Positions 1-11,774 of a DNA stretch of 64,000 bases are shown here, one piece after another (position 1 is the stretch's first letter; every line of letters starts with the position of its first letter). The translations under genes were made by a program, and so were the position numbers. The stretch is from NCBI RefSeq assembly GCF_035046505.1, contig NC_089827.1:17111353-17175352 (forward strand), given 5' to 3'. This stretch comes from Tiliqua scincoides (lineage: Eukaryota; Chordata; Lepidosauria; Squamata; Scincidae). The notes under the pieces are model-generated. The model saw nothing but the letters and a program-made list of their open reading frames with translations. It was not told the origin of the DNA and did not search any database.

Positions 1-111
1 TGAATGCGCTGGTGTGTTTCCCACCTAAGGCAGCGCAAACGTGCTTTACGGAATGTTTGCGACACCTTCAGGGCTCCTATACCGGCATAAGTGCCAGTTA
101 GGATTGCGCCC
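1..111. mobile_element. Right end of a long Harbinger-like MITE
   Basis: The stretch ends in GTTAGGATTGCGCCC, the terminal repeat seen on many other elements here. It also carries the 'cgcaaacgtgctttacgg ... gtttgcgacacc' fold-back found inside the long family members. The left part lies outside the window. Confidence 0.6.
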
Positions 112-252
112 TTCCTTGTATATTTTCAAGAATTTGGCATGTTTCTCCTTGAATGAAGGTAAGCGGTATGTTCTTTCGAAAGCTACAGGTGGTGAGATAT
201 TGTACACTGCTGTCTCTATTCACAAGTGCTTGAAGTGAGGCAAAGTCAATTA

Positions 253-430
253 GACCCAAATCCTTATAAACTCTCCCGCACTCTCACAGCTGTGCCAGTG
301 GGGCATATGCTACATCCTACAGTTGGGTGGCAGTCATGGAGGCCTTCTCAAGGTAAGGGAATGTTTGTTCCCTTACATCGGAGCTGCATTGCCCTTACCT
401 TGGTGCTGGAAAGTTGGTTACGGTTATGCC
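253..430. mobile_element. Harbinger-like MITE, medium family
   Basis: Palindromic element with the core 'ggtaagggaa ... ttccctta' and degenerate ends (GACCCAAATCC / GGTTATGCC). It is flanked on both sides by TTA (250-252 and 431-433). A 3-bp TWA target duplication is the hallmark of PIF/Harbinger transposons. It has no coding capacity and lies in an intron of CNTN1. Confidence 0.7.
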
Positions 431-436
431 TTACGC

Positions 437-1710
437 GTGCATCATGAAAGACAATGCTGTCCCCCTTCAATTCTCAGAACAAGCTGCACATTATGAGGCC
501 TGCACATTATGTTTAGCTCCTTGCAATGTTAATACAGGGCAGAGGGGCATTTCCAAGACAGACTCGGAGGAACAGTCCCTGGCAGATTCCCCCTTACAAA
601 TGCCTGTCTGGACATTTTTTAAACTCTACCTCTCCCTAGTTGATGCCAAGACTGAAGGAAGCCCAAGGCAAGAAACCACCTGGGATTCCATGGGCATTGA
701 AGAGTTAAACTTGCACCCACTACTTCTTTCCTACAAGTGACCCCAGCTCTGTTTTATGGGGCAGCTGTAATTGTTCTAAATTGCAGTTGTAGACCTTGGC
801 CACCAGGTGGCAGCTTTGTGTAACATTTACTCTCTCAGTGGGAGAGAATCTATTTCTGATCCATCAGTTTTTTTTATCTATTGCAGATGGATCTATTTCT
901 GATCCATCTGCAATAATCTCTAATGATTCTGATCCATCAAGGCATCAGAGTAATAAATTGCCATGGAGATGAAAATATTAAATATCCCAGTACTTATCAT
1001 TATAAATATCTCTTGAAAGTTTTGCATCATTGTTTCTTGATTAAATGATAGATACAGTTCACAGCTGTCACTTTTCTTTGCTAGCTAGAGTGATATTAAG
1101 AATTCAGTAAAGATTATGGAATGTTAATGAAACGTAATGAGATAATTACATAAATGTATTTTATTGCTGCCATAACACAATCAGTGATGGGACACAAAAC
1201 TAATCTGTGTCTAATAGAATTCCTTTTAGAAATATGCCAATCCTTGCATGATATGAATACTATATTGTTTTTGTTTTTAAAGGCAGTTCTGTTAACTGAC
1301 TTACTTTTAGCTGTCAATAACAGTTGAGATTCTGACTCCCTGCTAATATGTGAGTTTCCAAACAAAGTAGAAAAGAAAATAAGTTTTTTTTTAAACTATG
1401 AACAAAATATTTAGGTTTTTTTTGAAACAGAACCAAACCCAAACCATTATTGGGAAGTCTGTTGATCCAAAATCCAAAACATACACACCGTTAAATTGCC
1501 AATTCAGGAATAATGATTAATAATGTCAATATGTTACTCACCAGTGTCCAGCATTAATTAAGATCAACCCATAAGACCACCATTAGAGAACTCTTTTTAT
1601 CCAGGCTGCTAAACACAGCCATCTTCATGATTTGGGAAGCAGCACACATGAGAACAAAGGCCTGAGCCTCTTAAAGTTGTAACTGAGAACAGGAACAAGA
1701 GGGCCGAATG
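437..1710. other. CNTN1 intron, mostly unassigned
   Basis: No exon or repeat family was recognised apart from a small perfect hairpin at about 877-913, where TATTGCAGATGGAT pairs with ATCCATCTGCAATA across a 9-base loop. The motif 'tctatttctgatccatc' occurs twice around it. Confidence 0.4.
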
Positions 1711-1943
1711 TAGTGGTTCCCATACTGTGTGCCGTGGCACCTGAGGGTGCCATGATGAACTCACAAAGGTGCTGCAGGATGTCCCCAGTGGCCTCCATGT
1801 CCGTCCGTCCCCCGGGCACTGCCATCTTGAATTGCACAAGATTTCCAAGATGCGATCTAAGATGGTAACGACTGGGAGAACCAGGAAGAAGAGGCCACCA
1901 CCAAAGAAGGGTGCCATGACCCTGGTAAGTTTGGAAACCAATG
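1711..1943. mobile_element. hAT-type non-autonomous transposon
   Basis: Ends TAGTGGTTCCCATACTG and AGTTTGGAAACCAATG are inverted repeats of the hAT 'CAGTGGTTCCCAAACT' type. Flanking 8-mers gccgaatg and gcctaatg match at 7 of 8 positions, as expected for the 8-bp hAT duplication. About 233 bp long, without an open reading frame of transposase type. Confidence 0.75.
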
Positions 1944-3555
1944 GCCTAATGGATGAAGGGAAGAAAGGACAGCATTTTGGTGCACTGCAAAGTCCTACCT
2001 TACTCCATCCCAGCAAAAAAAAAATACTGAAGTGTTTATCTAATCTCTGTAGCAGTTGAAGATGAAAAGTTTCTTTTTAGCTTTTCATTGAACAACCAGC
2101 ATACATGTGGCTGTTTACAAAACTGTGAGTTTCTTTATAGACAGGCTTCATTTGTGGTGGTTAGGACAGCAGATATCTAGTCAGTGCAGAATACAGGAGC
2201 CTTTAGGTCTTCAAGCTTTGAGGTAGGCAGCTCCAGGCACTGGCAAAGTTGGCCCTCTGGCACCTGGGGATTATGACACCAGATGTCACCCCCCCACACA
2301 CCCAAATGCCTGACCAAAGTGATGACATCACCACCAATTACTTCCAAGTTATGTCACTCAAGGGCAGTTGCACACCACTCTGAGCAGCCAACCCCTTTTT
2401 AACCCCTTTTTCTCAAAAAGGAGGACAATGTATAGTTGGTGTGGGTCCAAGCAGACCCAGTGGGGCAGCTCAGGATTATCCGCAGGAAAAGGAACCAATG
2501 TTCCTTTACCTGGAGGAGACCTTCAGGACCGCCCCCCCCCCAGTAGGATAAAGCACATACTCTGGTTGCATTAGTGGGAAGGGGATTGGGGTAGGATGAG
2601 ACAGTCTGCCATCTAGTGTCAAGGATTCCGAACATCAAAATAATGTCCATTGCTTTACCCGGTATGGAAAACAGTGTTGTAAAATGACCAATACTGATCA
2701 ATTGAGGTATGCTGTTATATCATTACTGGCATGCAGCAGAATCGGGGTGGCTGCGGTTACAGCAGAACCTAAATAGAACCTGCAAGATTATTTTGTATCT
2801 TACTTGCTATACAGTTTCAACAACATGTGAAATTTCCCTGTGTGGAAGGAAGGAACCAGGAATAGTTCCACTAGCTTGCAAAAAAGAAAAAAAAAACTAT
2901 GAGTTACATCTATTTTTCTTTTCTCCGTTATGCTTTAGTGACTTGGAATTACTTGTACCATAATCCAGGAAATGATTACTAAGATATCTACTGACCAAGA
3001 TTTATGAAAAAGAAAAGTGGACTTGTCGTGTATCAGTAGCAAAACTTAAAAATAGCTTCACCTTGTGTCAGTGTGGTAGATTGCTCTTAAAACATGGATG
3101 TTTTGTTTTAAATTTGGGAACACATCTCAGTGGTAAATCACATGTATGTTTTGGAACATCTATTAAAGCCGCTATCAGAATTTCCAATCCATGATTTAGT
3201 TCTTTTGGATAGCTTGTAACGCAGCCAGGAAGAGGTTTTCAAAGAAAACATTAATTGGGCATACATTTCCATGTTGTGGCTTCAGTGTGCTGCTGACCAT
3301 GCTCACTATTTGCTTGGTAAGCTTTATTTCTACCTCTGAGAACCCACGCTCCTATAGAAGACTGGAACGCTTTATTCCAGCCATTAGACATTTGAGACCA
3401 CAGGGACTTCATGTGCAAATTGAAACTATCTATTTAGGAAAGTATTGCATGTCCCCCCCCCCTCCCCAGTGTGCTATTGTGTCATTTCAACAAGCACTTC
3501 AGCTATACGTATATGTGAAGCTCATTTATCAAGTCAATGTTTTAGGAAAGACTAA
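1944..3555. other. CNTN1 intron, little recognised
   Basis: No exon was found. Around 2435-2580 there is a degraded stretch resembling the core of the long Harbinger-like MITEs ('ggaaccaatgttcctttacc' with 'ggcagctcaggatt'). The remainder shows no family that can be named. Confidence 0.35.
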
Positions 3556-3756
3556 GGACGCAATCTTAACCCCTTATGTTAGTGCTTTCCAGCACTGGCA
3601 TAGTGGTGCCAATGGGCCGTATGCTGCATCCTGCAGTTGGGTGTCACTCACAGAGGCCTCCTCAAAGTAAGGGAATGTTTGTTCCCTTACCTAGGAGCTG
3701 CATTGCCTTTATGTCAGTGCTGGAAAGAAGTGACATAAGGGTTTAGGATTGTGCCC
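3556..3756. mobile_element. Harbinger-like MITE, medium family
   Basis: Ends GGACGCAATCTTAACC and GGTTTAGGATTGTGCCC form terminal inverted repeats. TAA flanks both sides (3553-3555 and 3757-3759). The internal 'gtaagggaatgtttgttccc' fold-back core is shared with the other copies. Confidence 0.8.
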
Positions 3757-3961
3757 TAAATTGTGTATGGAAGAGTGCATAATACAAGGACTGTTTAGTT
3801 ATGTTGATTGTCAGCCCAAACCTATGGACTCTGAGACAGCTGAAAAGCAGTTGTAAAGCTCCTACCGTCAGCAGGCTGAGTATTAACAATCCTAACAATT
3901 TTGTTAAGATTGGGCTGTAAATGGAGTACATGGACATGGATAACATTGCATGTTTTGCCAG

Positions 3962-4497
3962 TGAATGAATGAATAAACCTTTATTAGGCATAGATAGAGA
4001 AATCATAAAAGCAAACATAATTAGTCCTAATCCCGTTTATCAAAAACAGAGTTAAGATACTAAATTACTAATAAAACATTTACAGTTCAACATAAAATAT
4101 CAACATTTTGACAACTTACATTAAGAAGGCTTAGAAATCGCCAAAAGTAAAAATTTAGAAACTCCCTCTAGCACATCTGGTGAGCAGTCATTTAGGAGAC
4201 ACTTCAGTTTTGCCTTATCCGAAAACTCATTCATTTGCCGAGAAATGGGGTCATGTAAGTGTGGCGGGATCTAGTGTGTCGAGGACAATAAAAAAGAATG
4301 TGTATGATTGATTCAACATTTCCCAAATTACAAGGGCAGAGGCGTTCTTTATATGGTATTTGCCTATATCTGCCTTCTGTGACCTTGTATGGAAACACAC
4401 TGAATCTTGCCAAGGAGATTGCACGACGTTCAGAAGGATTGATCAGAAGTTTTGCCAGTAGCTTGGTGGTACACATGAAATACCAGTTAAAAGAGAA
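3962..4497 (-). mobile_element. LINE 3' end, C-terminal fragment
   Basis: Read on the minus strand, 4476-4231 encodes an 81-residue peptide with a LINE-like C-terminal cysteine motif: CPCNLGNVESIIHILFYCP preceded by a basic segment. The 3' end at about 3962-3980 shows an ATTC-type short tail. The copy is 5' truncated. Its clade cannot be assigned from this piece alone. Confidence 0.6.
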
Positions 4498-4527
4498 TTA
4501 CTGACTTAAGTAGTCTGTATCTTATAG

Positions 4528-4648
4528 ATAAAGAACAATGGTGAACTTATCGTCAAAGATGCACAGCTGCGGCATGCTGGAAGATACACTTGTGTTGCTC
4601 AATCAATTGTTGATAATGCCACGGCTTCAGCTGATCTTGTAGTGAGAG
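4528..4648 (+). CDS. CNTN1: CNTN1 exon: end of Ig domain 6
   Basis: Encodes 40 residues plus one base (phase 0 in, phase 1 out). The peptide contains NGELIVKDAQLRHAGRYTC, the F-strand of a C2-type Ig domain with the tyrosine-corner and disulphide cysteine, followed by SADLVVRG, the linker to the first FNIII domain. A possible N-glycosylation site is NAT. The acceptor used is 'cttatag' at 4527. Its pyrimidine tract is weak, and an AG six bases further in is a possible alternative that also keeps the frame. The donor is GTAAGA at 4649. Confidence 0.92.
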
Positions 4649-4731
4649 GTAAGAACGTCCAAATATTATATAAAGAGCATTTCAAAAATCATGTTAGTTA
4701 ACAAATTCTTGCAAAAAGGCAAATACTGTTG

Positions 4732-5275
4732 CTCGTCCTATTGGGGCCAGCAACAGTGGAAGGTATGTTCTGCTGCTGGCAACTGCCTTACGCAAGTTGG
4801 AAAAGGCACTTTTGCAGTGCGCTGAATAGTGTGCTGCAGGAACACCAGCAGGAGGGCTGGAGCCTTCCTGCATGTGTCACCATATTCTAGAGGAATGTGT
4901 GACTTCAGGGCAGGTGGAATGGGGTGGAGGAGGGCAAAAAGAGGTAGCAACGGGAGTGAGAGGGCGGAATGGGGCAGGGAAAGAGTGGATTGGATCTGGG
5001 AAGGGGGTACATTCGACAGCAGCATTGGCCACCAAATCCTAGCCCCTTCCCTTGCCCCAGTCGTGCTGCACAAGTCCATGCGGACCTGCACCAGTGAATC
5101 TGCTAGCACAGGTCCAAGTAGACCCCTCCACGCTGTAGAGGCTCACCCCTGGATAAGGGAACATCCAATTGTACCTTTACCCAGAATAGACCTCCACAAT
5201 TGTTTCCCCTGCAGGATGTGACAGGTAGCTATTTTGGTGTTGCTGCATGGGCTGGGGGAAGCATAGGATTGGGGT
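4732..5275 (-). mobile_element. Long Harbinger-like MITE
   Basis: GC-rich non-coding element ending in TAGGATTGGGGTG followed by TTA. The internal 'acaagtccatgcggacctgcaccag', 'ataagggaacatccaattgtaccttta' and 'gcactttt' blocks recur in the other long copies in reverse orientation. The left end is degraded, so that boundary is approximate. Confidence 0.6.
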
Positions 5276-5553
5276 GTTAGTGCATGTTTTTCCAAGTCAA
5301 GACAGTCAATTTGTGAATATGGAAGCCAGAGCTTTTGAATTCATGCCATTCTAGCTGAGCACAATACACATTGCAGTATAGTGAACTGGAGCCATTTTCA
5401 TTAGGAATGGATGAGATCCACTGTAAAAATCATTGTACAGCTATTTTTTTATTCTGATTCTTACCTTGCTTAAAGAGGATGAAATTCGTTGGCTGTAACT
5501 TTATTTTCTTGATATCTCTTTGTTCAGCTCTTGATTCAAAAATATTTTTTCAG

Positions 5554-5712
5554 GTCCTCCAGGTCCCCCAGGAGGACTCAAAATAGAAGACATCAGAAAC
5601 ACATCTGTTGTTATTACTTGGAGCCGTGGGACAGACAATCACAGTCCTATTTCCAATTACACTATCCAGGCAAGAACCTTTCTTTCTGAATACTGGAAAG
5701 ATTGCAAAACAG
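5554..5712 (+). CDS. CNTN1: CNTN1 exon: FNIII domain 1, first half
   Basis: Phase 1 in, phase 1 out; acceptor 'tttttcag', donor GTAAGG. It encodes GPPGPPGG, the proline-glycine hinge between Ig6 and FNIII-1 typical of contactins, then the A-C strands with the conserved tryptophan in ITWSRG, followed by TDNHSPISNYTIQ. Two possible N-glycosylation sites are visible (NTS and NYT). The hinge is the bend point of contactin ectodomains in known structures. Confidence 0.95.
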
Positions 5713-5936
5713 GTAAGGATAATGTTAGAGATATGAACTAATTTTCTCCCAGGGCCACTATTTTCTCATATTTCTATAAAAGCAGCCATTTGGCAACTGA
5801 AGAAAAAAGGGCAGAAAAAAACACATATGAGAAAAATTACTATGTTCTCTAAAACTATCACCTAATTCTTAATTAGTTATCACCTGACTGAAGTTATCAC
5901 CAATCCTAAATTATCACCAATCCTAAAGGCCATGCC

Positions 5937-6263
5937 TATCCATAGAAATGGATCTTCTCCCCATGTAAGGGCCCTAGCCACATGAGAGCTGGTAAGGTGC
6001 CAATTGGCCAGTCATGGGCAATTCAGGGGAGTTTTGGGTGGGTTTTGAGTGGGTATTGGAGAAGGCAGACTATTCAGGGGCTGGGGGAAGTGGATCCCAG
6101 TAGCAGCAGCATGTACTGGGATGCTATTCCTGTGTTTCCAGCCCAACATTGCCCCTGTCTATCTTTAGACTTCAGCAAAATGTTTCTGCTTACCTCTCCA
6201 AGGCTATCTGGTCACATCAGTGCAACTGCATGGTGGAAGATGCCAGAGGATAGGATTGGGCTC
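5937..6263. mobile_element. Long Harbinger-like MITE
   Basis: Ends AGGCCATGCCTATCC and GGATAGGATTGGGCTC are imperfect inverted repeats, and TAA flanks both sides (5934-5936, 6264-6266). It lies in the intron between the two exons of FNIII-1. Confidence 0.6.
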
Positions 6264-6280
6264 TAACTAAAGTCATCTTA

Positions 6281-6370
6281 GGCTACAATCCTAAAACGAA
6301 TTTTCTGGGAGTAAATCTCATTGGTTGAAGTGGGACTTACTTCTTAGTAAACATACATAAGATTGTGTAC
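6281..6370. mobile_element. Short Harbinger-like MITE (~90 bp)
   Basis: Starts GGCTACAATCCTAA and ends AAGATTGTGTAC, with TTA on both sides (6278-6280 and 6371-6373). The middle has the near-palindrome 'gggagtaaatctcatt ... agtgggacttactt' that marks this short family throughout the window. Confidence 0.65.
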
Positions 6371-6776
6371 TTAGTCCATTAATCAATGGGAAATGTTCAC
6401 TGCATTTATTTTCTGGCCATTATTATTATTATTCATATCATGTCATGACTACTACTGAAAATAATTTTATCATATATATGGGGTCAAAAATTTATGGGCC
6501 CTGGGTGTCAGTGTCAAATGACTTTGCTATGCCTCTGGTGTTACTGAGAGCTATATTGTCACATTTATCCCTGTCCACTCCCACCACAATCTCCAGGGAA
6601 CATCTCTTGTTTTGGAATGAATTGAAGAAGATTAAAAAAAATTCTATAGAGCAGACAATCTACAAAGATGGTAGATTTGTGACTGTTGTTAATCTTGTGG
6701 AAAATATGACCATGCAAACCTTAAACTTTATGATATGATGACCTTTTACAAAAGTAAATTTTTTATTTTCATTTAG

Positions 6777-6926
6777 ATCCTCCACTTGTTGAAGGAAATG
6801 TGGAATCAGCTAAGGTGATTGATTTAATCCCATGGATGGAATATGAATTTCGGATAATGGCTAATAATATTTTAGGGATGGGAGACCCTAGTATACCGTC
6901 ACCGAAAATTCGAACAGAGGGATCTC
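6777..6926 (+). CDS. CNTN1: CNTN1 exon: FNIII domain 1, second half
   Basis: Phase 1 in, phase 1 out; acceptor 'tttcatttag', donor GTACGT. It encodes [12 protein letters not shown], then [18 protein letters not shown] with the FNIII tyrosine-corner (YEFR), and ends [25 protein letters not shown] is a strong CNTN1 signature. FNIII-1 packs against Ig6 in the extracellular space. Confidence 0.95.
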
Positions 6927-7861
6927 GTACGTACACAGTCATGCCACATCTCATTTTATTATTGTTTTGAAGTCCAAAATCGTATTGGTGAAATATTTCA
7001 TACATGACTGTACTGAATTATATTTGCTGCAGAACATGAAAGATGAACATCCTGCTTGCACCTGAGGTTCCCAATCCAGTGACACCGGTATTTGTACATA
7101 TCCATCACTGGTTCAGAGAGTGCAGACCTATCTTCCTGGGATGCGGATGACACTCCAGATGCAGTGGGTTGCTGGTAAAAGCACTATTCCCTTGCTGTGG
7201 AGTGCATTTCAGAAGCGGTTCCAGCTTCCACAATCTACCCTTGAGTTTTGGCTCTGCATTTTAACTAAAAACTGCATGGAGTGGAACTGAATGGCTTTGC
7301 CCATTCCTCCATGGAGCCATAAGTGATAGGCTGTAATCCTGCCTTACTCACTGGGAACAAACACCTCTAAATAAGAAAACATGCCAAAAGGTATTTTGGA
7401 CTACATGTCTGAATCTCCCCACCCATGAGGCGATAAGGGAGGTGACTGTTCATGTCCTGGTCTCCACTCTGGTTCATCTTTCTGTTTTGCATAATCATAT
7501 TGGGGGAGACAGTTTAGCTGAATTGCCTCTCATGCAATTTAATGTGGCTTTAAACAGTACTGAACTGCTAATGGCATGTGAGAGTGGTTAGGACCAGCTA
7601 CCCTCACATGACTGTGTGGCTGCAAGGTAGCACATTAGCAGGGGCAACAGGTATGCACGCTTATGTCCCACATTATGTGATGGTCAAACCAATTGGATGT
7701 ATTTTCCAAAGCAGCCCAAGGTGCATTTGTCTTGAACTATGAAATGTTGTGCTGGCTTTCTAAAGCCCTATCAAAGACATAACCTTATTCAACGTTAACA
7801 CATGCTCTGGTTTGTCTAATTGCAACATGTCAGTTCTCAGTACGCTGTTGTGCTTATTGTT

Positions 7862-8011
7862 GCAAAATGGAAGCAGCAAACATTCACAGGAAGTGAGGCA
7901 GAGGGCTGGAAAGTAGGCAGTGCTAAGCCCATTGAACTATAAATGATACACATTGCCTTCTTTTCAGCCCTCTACCTCACTTCCTGTGAATGTTTGCTGC
8001 TTCCATTTTGC
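7862..8011. repeat. Long near-perfect inverted repeat (hairpin)
   Basis: Arms 7862-7913 and 7960-8011 (52 bp each) are reverse complements with about two mismatches, separated by a 46-base loop. The left arm begins GCAAAATGGAAGCAGC and the right arm ends GCTGCTTCCATTTTGC. It lies in a CNTN1 intron, so the transcript could form a long double-stranded stem. No clear target duplication was seen. Confidence 0.85.
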
Positions 8012-8019
8012 AGTTAGCA

Positions 8020-8166
8020 AAGAGCTAGCAAGACCCAGGAAGAAGCCAAAGGAAATCTGCAGTCACAATCATAATCACGAATTTGTGCGTTTGGGGGAAT
8101 TTTGAACCATGGATAATTGAAACTGCAGATACTGGATCCACAGATACGGGGATGGGGAGAGACCTG
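8020..8166. mobile_element. Tigger/pogo-like transposon, right-end fragment
   Basis: Contains 'ggataattgaaactgcag' and 'ccacagatacgggga', and ends GACCTG before TA. This is the pattern of pogo/Tigger MITE ends that read like 'cggatacggggg..ctgta'. The left end was not identified. Confidence 0.5.
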
Positions 8167-9371
8167 TATAAATGGAGGAACTCTTCTAGATTTCTGTCAC
8201 TTGTCTCATGCAACACCCTTCCATGAAGTCAGGAACCACTTTTCTGTGAATCAAAGAGGCATTCGGCCAGTGCAAAGGCCATTTGGAATCCAAGCATTGG
8301 TTTGTAACCCAAGCAGCTTTTGTTGTGGATTAGTTACTCTCCACTTTTAACATTTTATGTATTTTGAACCAGCAACTGAAGAGATACTTTATATTGTAGG
8401 CACTGACCCTGTAGGATGTTCATTTTTAAATATTCATTTATATTGGAAGCATTTTTCTGCTTCAATGCTCAGACGGTAGAACCTTTGCTTGCAATCATTT
8501 AGCCCCATGTAGATGTTCAGAATGTTTCTGCAATGAGGGATTGGGATCCAGTGCTCCATCTGTAGTTTCCATGTTGGATTTCACATTTGCATCGTGGCCT
8601 GTGTGCAGAGAGGCCCAAACCACACCACCTCAGTTATGTGTTGTACAGACCATGCACCTTGGACCTTTGTGCATTTGGCTCTATGTGCACAGTCCTCCAT
8701 GCAAAATTCAGCACCTGAATGGGAAGCAGCGTTGGGGCAGTCAGTCAGTAGGCACGGGGCATTGAGGCATGATCCCAATATTCTAGACTTCAGCAGAGAG
8801 CTTTGTAAAGCACTGTATAAGTTTTGTTGTTTTGCTCAATTCAAGAAATTCTGGACACTATACAGTTAAAATCACAGTTGAGACTCTAAAATTTTAATCT
8901 CCTTTCTCCAGCATCCTTAGAAGCTCTGCTGCTGTTATTGATGCAGCAAGATGTTAACTGTGATGTGTTGCTGTTATTTTTATAAGGTATTCAAAGATGT
9001 CAAATTTAGGTACATGTGTATGCCTTGGAGCAGAACAGAGTTAATCCTAGAGAATAAACCCTGTAAGTGAGAGCATAAGTCCTCCTACCATGCAATTACC
9101 AGAGCATAAAATAAAGTGACTAATGTGTACTCAAGTTTAGAATGGTTCACTGCAGCCAAGCCTAGCTACAAAAACTGGGCATGTTTCCTGTTGTAGCAGC
9201 TTAGGCTTTTCATTTGGCAAGCCTACAACTTTCTTGGCTATCGCAGGCAATCATAATTGTGTGGGCCATATGGACTTGTTGGCATTCTTAAAAAAAAGGG
9301 GGGGAGGTGAAATAATGTTTTGTTTATTACATGAAAAGAGAGAAAACATTTGTCTTTCTGTATTATTTTAG

Positions 9372-9442
9372 CTCCTAATGTGGCTCCCTCTGAAGTTAGC
9401 GGAGGGGGTGGAAGCAATCGGGAACTGACCATTACATGGGTG
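9372..9442 (+). CDS. CNTN1: CNTN1 exon: FNIII domain 2, first part
   Basis: Phase 1 in, phase 0 out; acceptor 'attttag', donor GTAGGT at 9443. This short exon encodes PNVAPSEVSGGGGSNRELT and the B-strand tryptophan ITWV. The run of four glycines before a SNRELTITW-type strand is characteristic of contactin FNIII-2. A second GT five bases downstream would break the frame, so the first is preferred. Confidence 0.93.
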
Positions 9443-9532
9443 GTAGGTATTACGATGAAACCAAAGTTATTGTGCGCCCTGTTAGAAATGATCTGATTCT
9501 GTTTACTTCTGAACCACATTAAGACTTTGGGT

Positions 9533-10054
9533 CACCAAACTCCCCCACGTGGATGCAGTGCTGCCGGAGCAAGCCAAGCTTCATCCTTTGGGGAAAGTTG
9601 CAATGCTGGGGGTCCCCTCAGAGTAAGGGGACATTTGTCCCCTTGCCCCAGGGTAAGCCCCAACTGCTGCAATGGGGCAACTTGAACCTGCACCTCCTAA
9701 ATAGCTGGCACAAGTCCATGTTGCCTTGTTTTGGGATATTAGTCCGAGGAAGGTATAGGATATGGCATGCATCACTGCCGCTGACTCTGCCCTCTTCCTG
9801 GGTTGAATCCACCTGCCCCCTTCCCCTATTATCACCTTTCCCGTGTCCCATTAACCCCCCCCTCCCCACCCTCTCCAGCTCCTGCACTTCTTGGAGAGCC
9901 CTTACCTGCTTCAGCACACACTCCATCTGGAGCTGGTGGGACACCACAGGCCTTCCTGCTGGCACCAGTAACTTCTGTGTTGTTGCAACTTGCATTCATC
10001 CCATGCTGGCGAAGCACTCGCTCCACCAGCACAGAGGTACAATAGGATTGTTCC
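9533..10054. mobile_element. Long Harbinger-like MITE
   Basis: Holds the full set of long-family blocks: 'ggggacatttgtcccctt', 'agctggcacaagtcca', a C-rich middle (9790-9890) and 'gaagcactcgctccaccag'. It ends in ATAGGATTGTTCC. Boundaries are approximate because the left end has decayed. Long apparent reading frames across it are products of its GC-rich composition. Confidence 0.6.
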
Positions 10055-10056
10055 AC

Positions 10057-11535
10057 TAATATTGCATGCGTGCAGTGTAAATATGTGTGTGAATTTATAA
10101 GCGTAGATTTTTTGTTTTCCAAGTAGGTACTCTTCTCTGGAAACTTAATTGAAGATGACACATGAGACACATTAAAATTAACAATGATGCCAAATGACTT
10201 ACTTGCCTTGTTTTGTATATATATTTCTCCAGTTCATACAGCTTGGCTGAATTACAAAAGAGAGCACCAGAAATGGTCATGAAAGTGAATGAGCCAGAAA
10301 CACACATTTGTACACACAAAAACAATTTTTACAAACAGTTATCTGAAGGAGTCACTTTTGTGCTTTTTTTGTAGCATTTTATTTTGATATCTTCCTGAAG
10401 AGCCTTTAAAATTTTACATGTTTTAAAACAGTTCACTTTTTTTGTGTTTATGAATACTTCTGTTTCCTGTTTTTTTGTTCAATATATAATTATTTTACTG
10501 CTCCTTTTTTAAATATTGCATGTAGATGCTTCCTTATTAATAAGATTAATATGATTTCTTTGTTAAATGACAAGTGAAAGCCTACGTAACACTAACAACT
10601 CAATCCTATGCACAGTGGCTTCCTGGAGGCTTTATGGCACCCAGAGCCGGGTGACGTGTGAACGTCACACCCTCATCACCCCTGTGCCTGCGTCTGACAC
10701 CCTTCCCCACTTCCAGAACAGCTCCAAACAGTCCCAGGAAGGTCTAGGTGAGGGCAGGCAGGTGGGCCCAATTTCATGGCACTTGCTACCTTAAGTGGCA
10801 TGCAGCCCCCCCCCCCCCGTGGAGAGCCCAGGAAACAACCTGGAGCACCACGGAGAAGGGCACCCCCACCCCATGCACCACTGCTGTCTTGGACACCTGT
10901 CCCCCCAACTGTCTGCTTCGTATGCCACTGCATGTGTACTCAAAAGTAAGCCCCAGTGTATTCAGTGGGGCTTACTCCCAAGAAAGTGTTTGTAGGATTG
11001 CAACCAAAATGCCAAAAACAGAAACATACAAATTATTTTTACATTCGGAAATCCTTTTTCAAGAATTGTGACTACTCTGAAGTAGTCAAGAAATGCTAAC
11101 TACTTTGAAAAGATTTTTATTTCATCTCTTTTACCTTTTGGAAAAAAGTAGTCTATGAAAAATACGTACAGTATCTGATTTTTTTCAGCATTGCAGTGCC
11201 TTAAAAATATTGACTGTTGGCTTCCAAAAGCATGAAAAAAAACTGCAGCGGCACATCTTGTGCTGCATGTAAAGACTCACATGTGTAGCCTGGTACTGAA
11301 AGATCTGGAGAGTTTCCAAACGTGACTGAATTTTTAAAATAATAACCTGGGGGATGGTGACTAATACAAGCTCAGAGAGTACCAAAACAAGATTGCATTG
11401 TTCTTCCCTGTGAACGCAGATAGATTTACAGCGCAATCCCATGTACGCTTATTCAGAAGTAAATCTCACCAGGTTCAACAGGGCTTGCTCTGAGGTCAGT
11501 ATATGTAGAATTGCAGCCTTATATGTAAATTACAA
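10057..11535. other. CNTN1 intron, two short MITE remnants
   Basis: At 10926-11004 and 11424-11516 there are copies of the ~90-bp palindromic family ('cttactcccaagaaagtg..taggattgcaacc' and 'agcgcaatcccatgtacgc..agaattgcagcc'). About 10595-10900 may be a further decayed long MITE. The remainder is AT-rich and unassigned. Confidence 0.45.
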
Positions 11536-11767
11536 CAGGGATGTGTGGTGGGTGGGGAGGCAGGTGAGGCAGGTGAGGCAGAGCCTTTCCACCAGAGTCC
11601 TTCGAAAAGCGCTACCATCACATGAGGTGTGCAAGCACTTGCAACCCAGACACAGGGGTGCGTGGGTTGTGACTGCTTACATGACTGACATGGCAGCGGT
11701 GCTTTTTGAAGGATTCTGGTGGGGAGGCCTGGCCTGGCCTGGCCTGCCCACCCACTGCAGGTCCCTG
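11536..11767. mobile_element. hAT-type fold-back element
   Basis: Starts CAGGGATGTGTGG and ends GCAGGTCCCTG. The arms are inverted over most of their length; for example 'ccaccagagtccttcg' is mirrored by 'gaaggattctggtgg'. Flanking 8-mers aattacaa and aattacag match at 7 of 8 positions. 232 bp, non-coding. Confidence 0.75.
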
Positions 11768-11774
11768 AATTACA

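Larger units (their letters stand above)
6927..9371 (+). other. CNTN1 intron with a fold-back and a Tigger-like remnant
   Basis: Contains the long hairpin at 7862-8011 and the transposon end at 8020-8166, listed separately. The rest (about 6930-7860 and 8170-9370) shows no exon and no repeat family that could be named. Confidence 0.5.

Noticed and set aside
6445-6738. 97-codon frame in a CNTN1 intron
   Set aside because: AT-rich, no domain, no splice-site support, and no place in the contactin domain order.
9553-10059. 168-codon frame and several overlapping antisense frames
   Set aside because: They all fall in a GC-rich Harbinger-like MITE and match no protein family.
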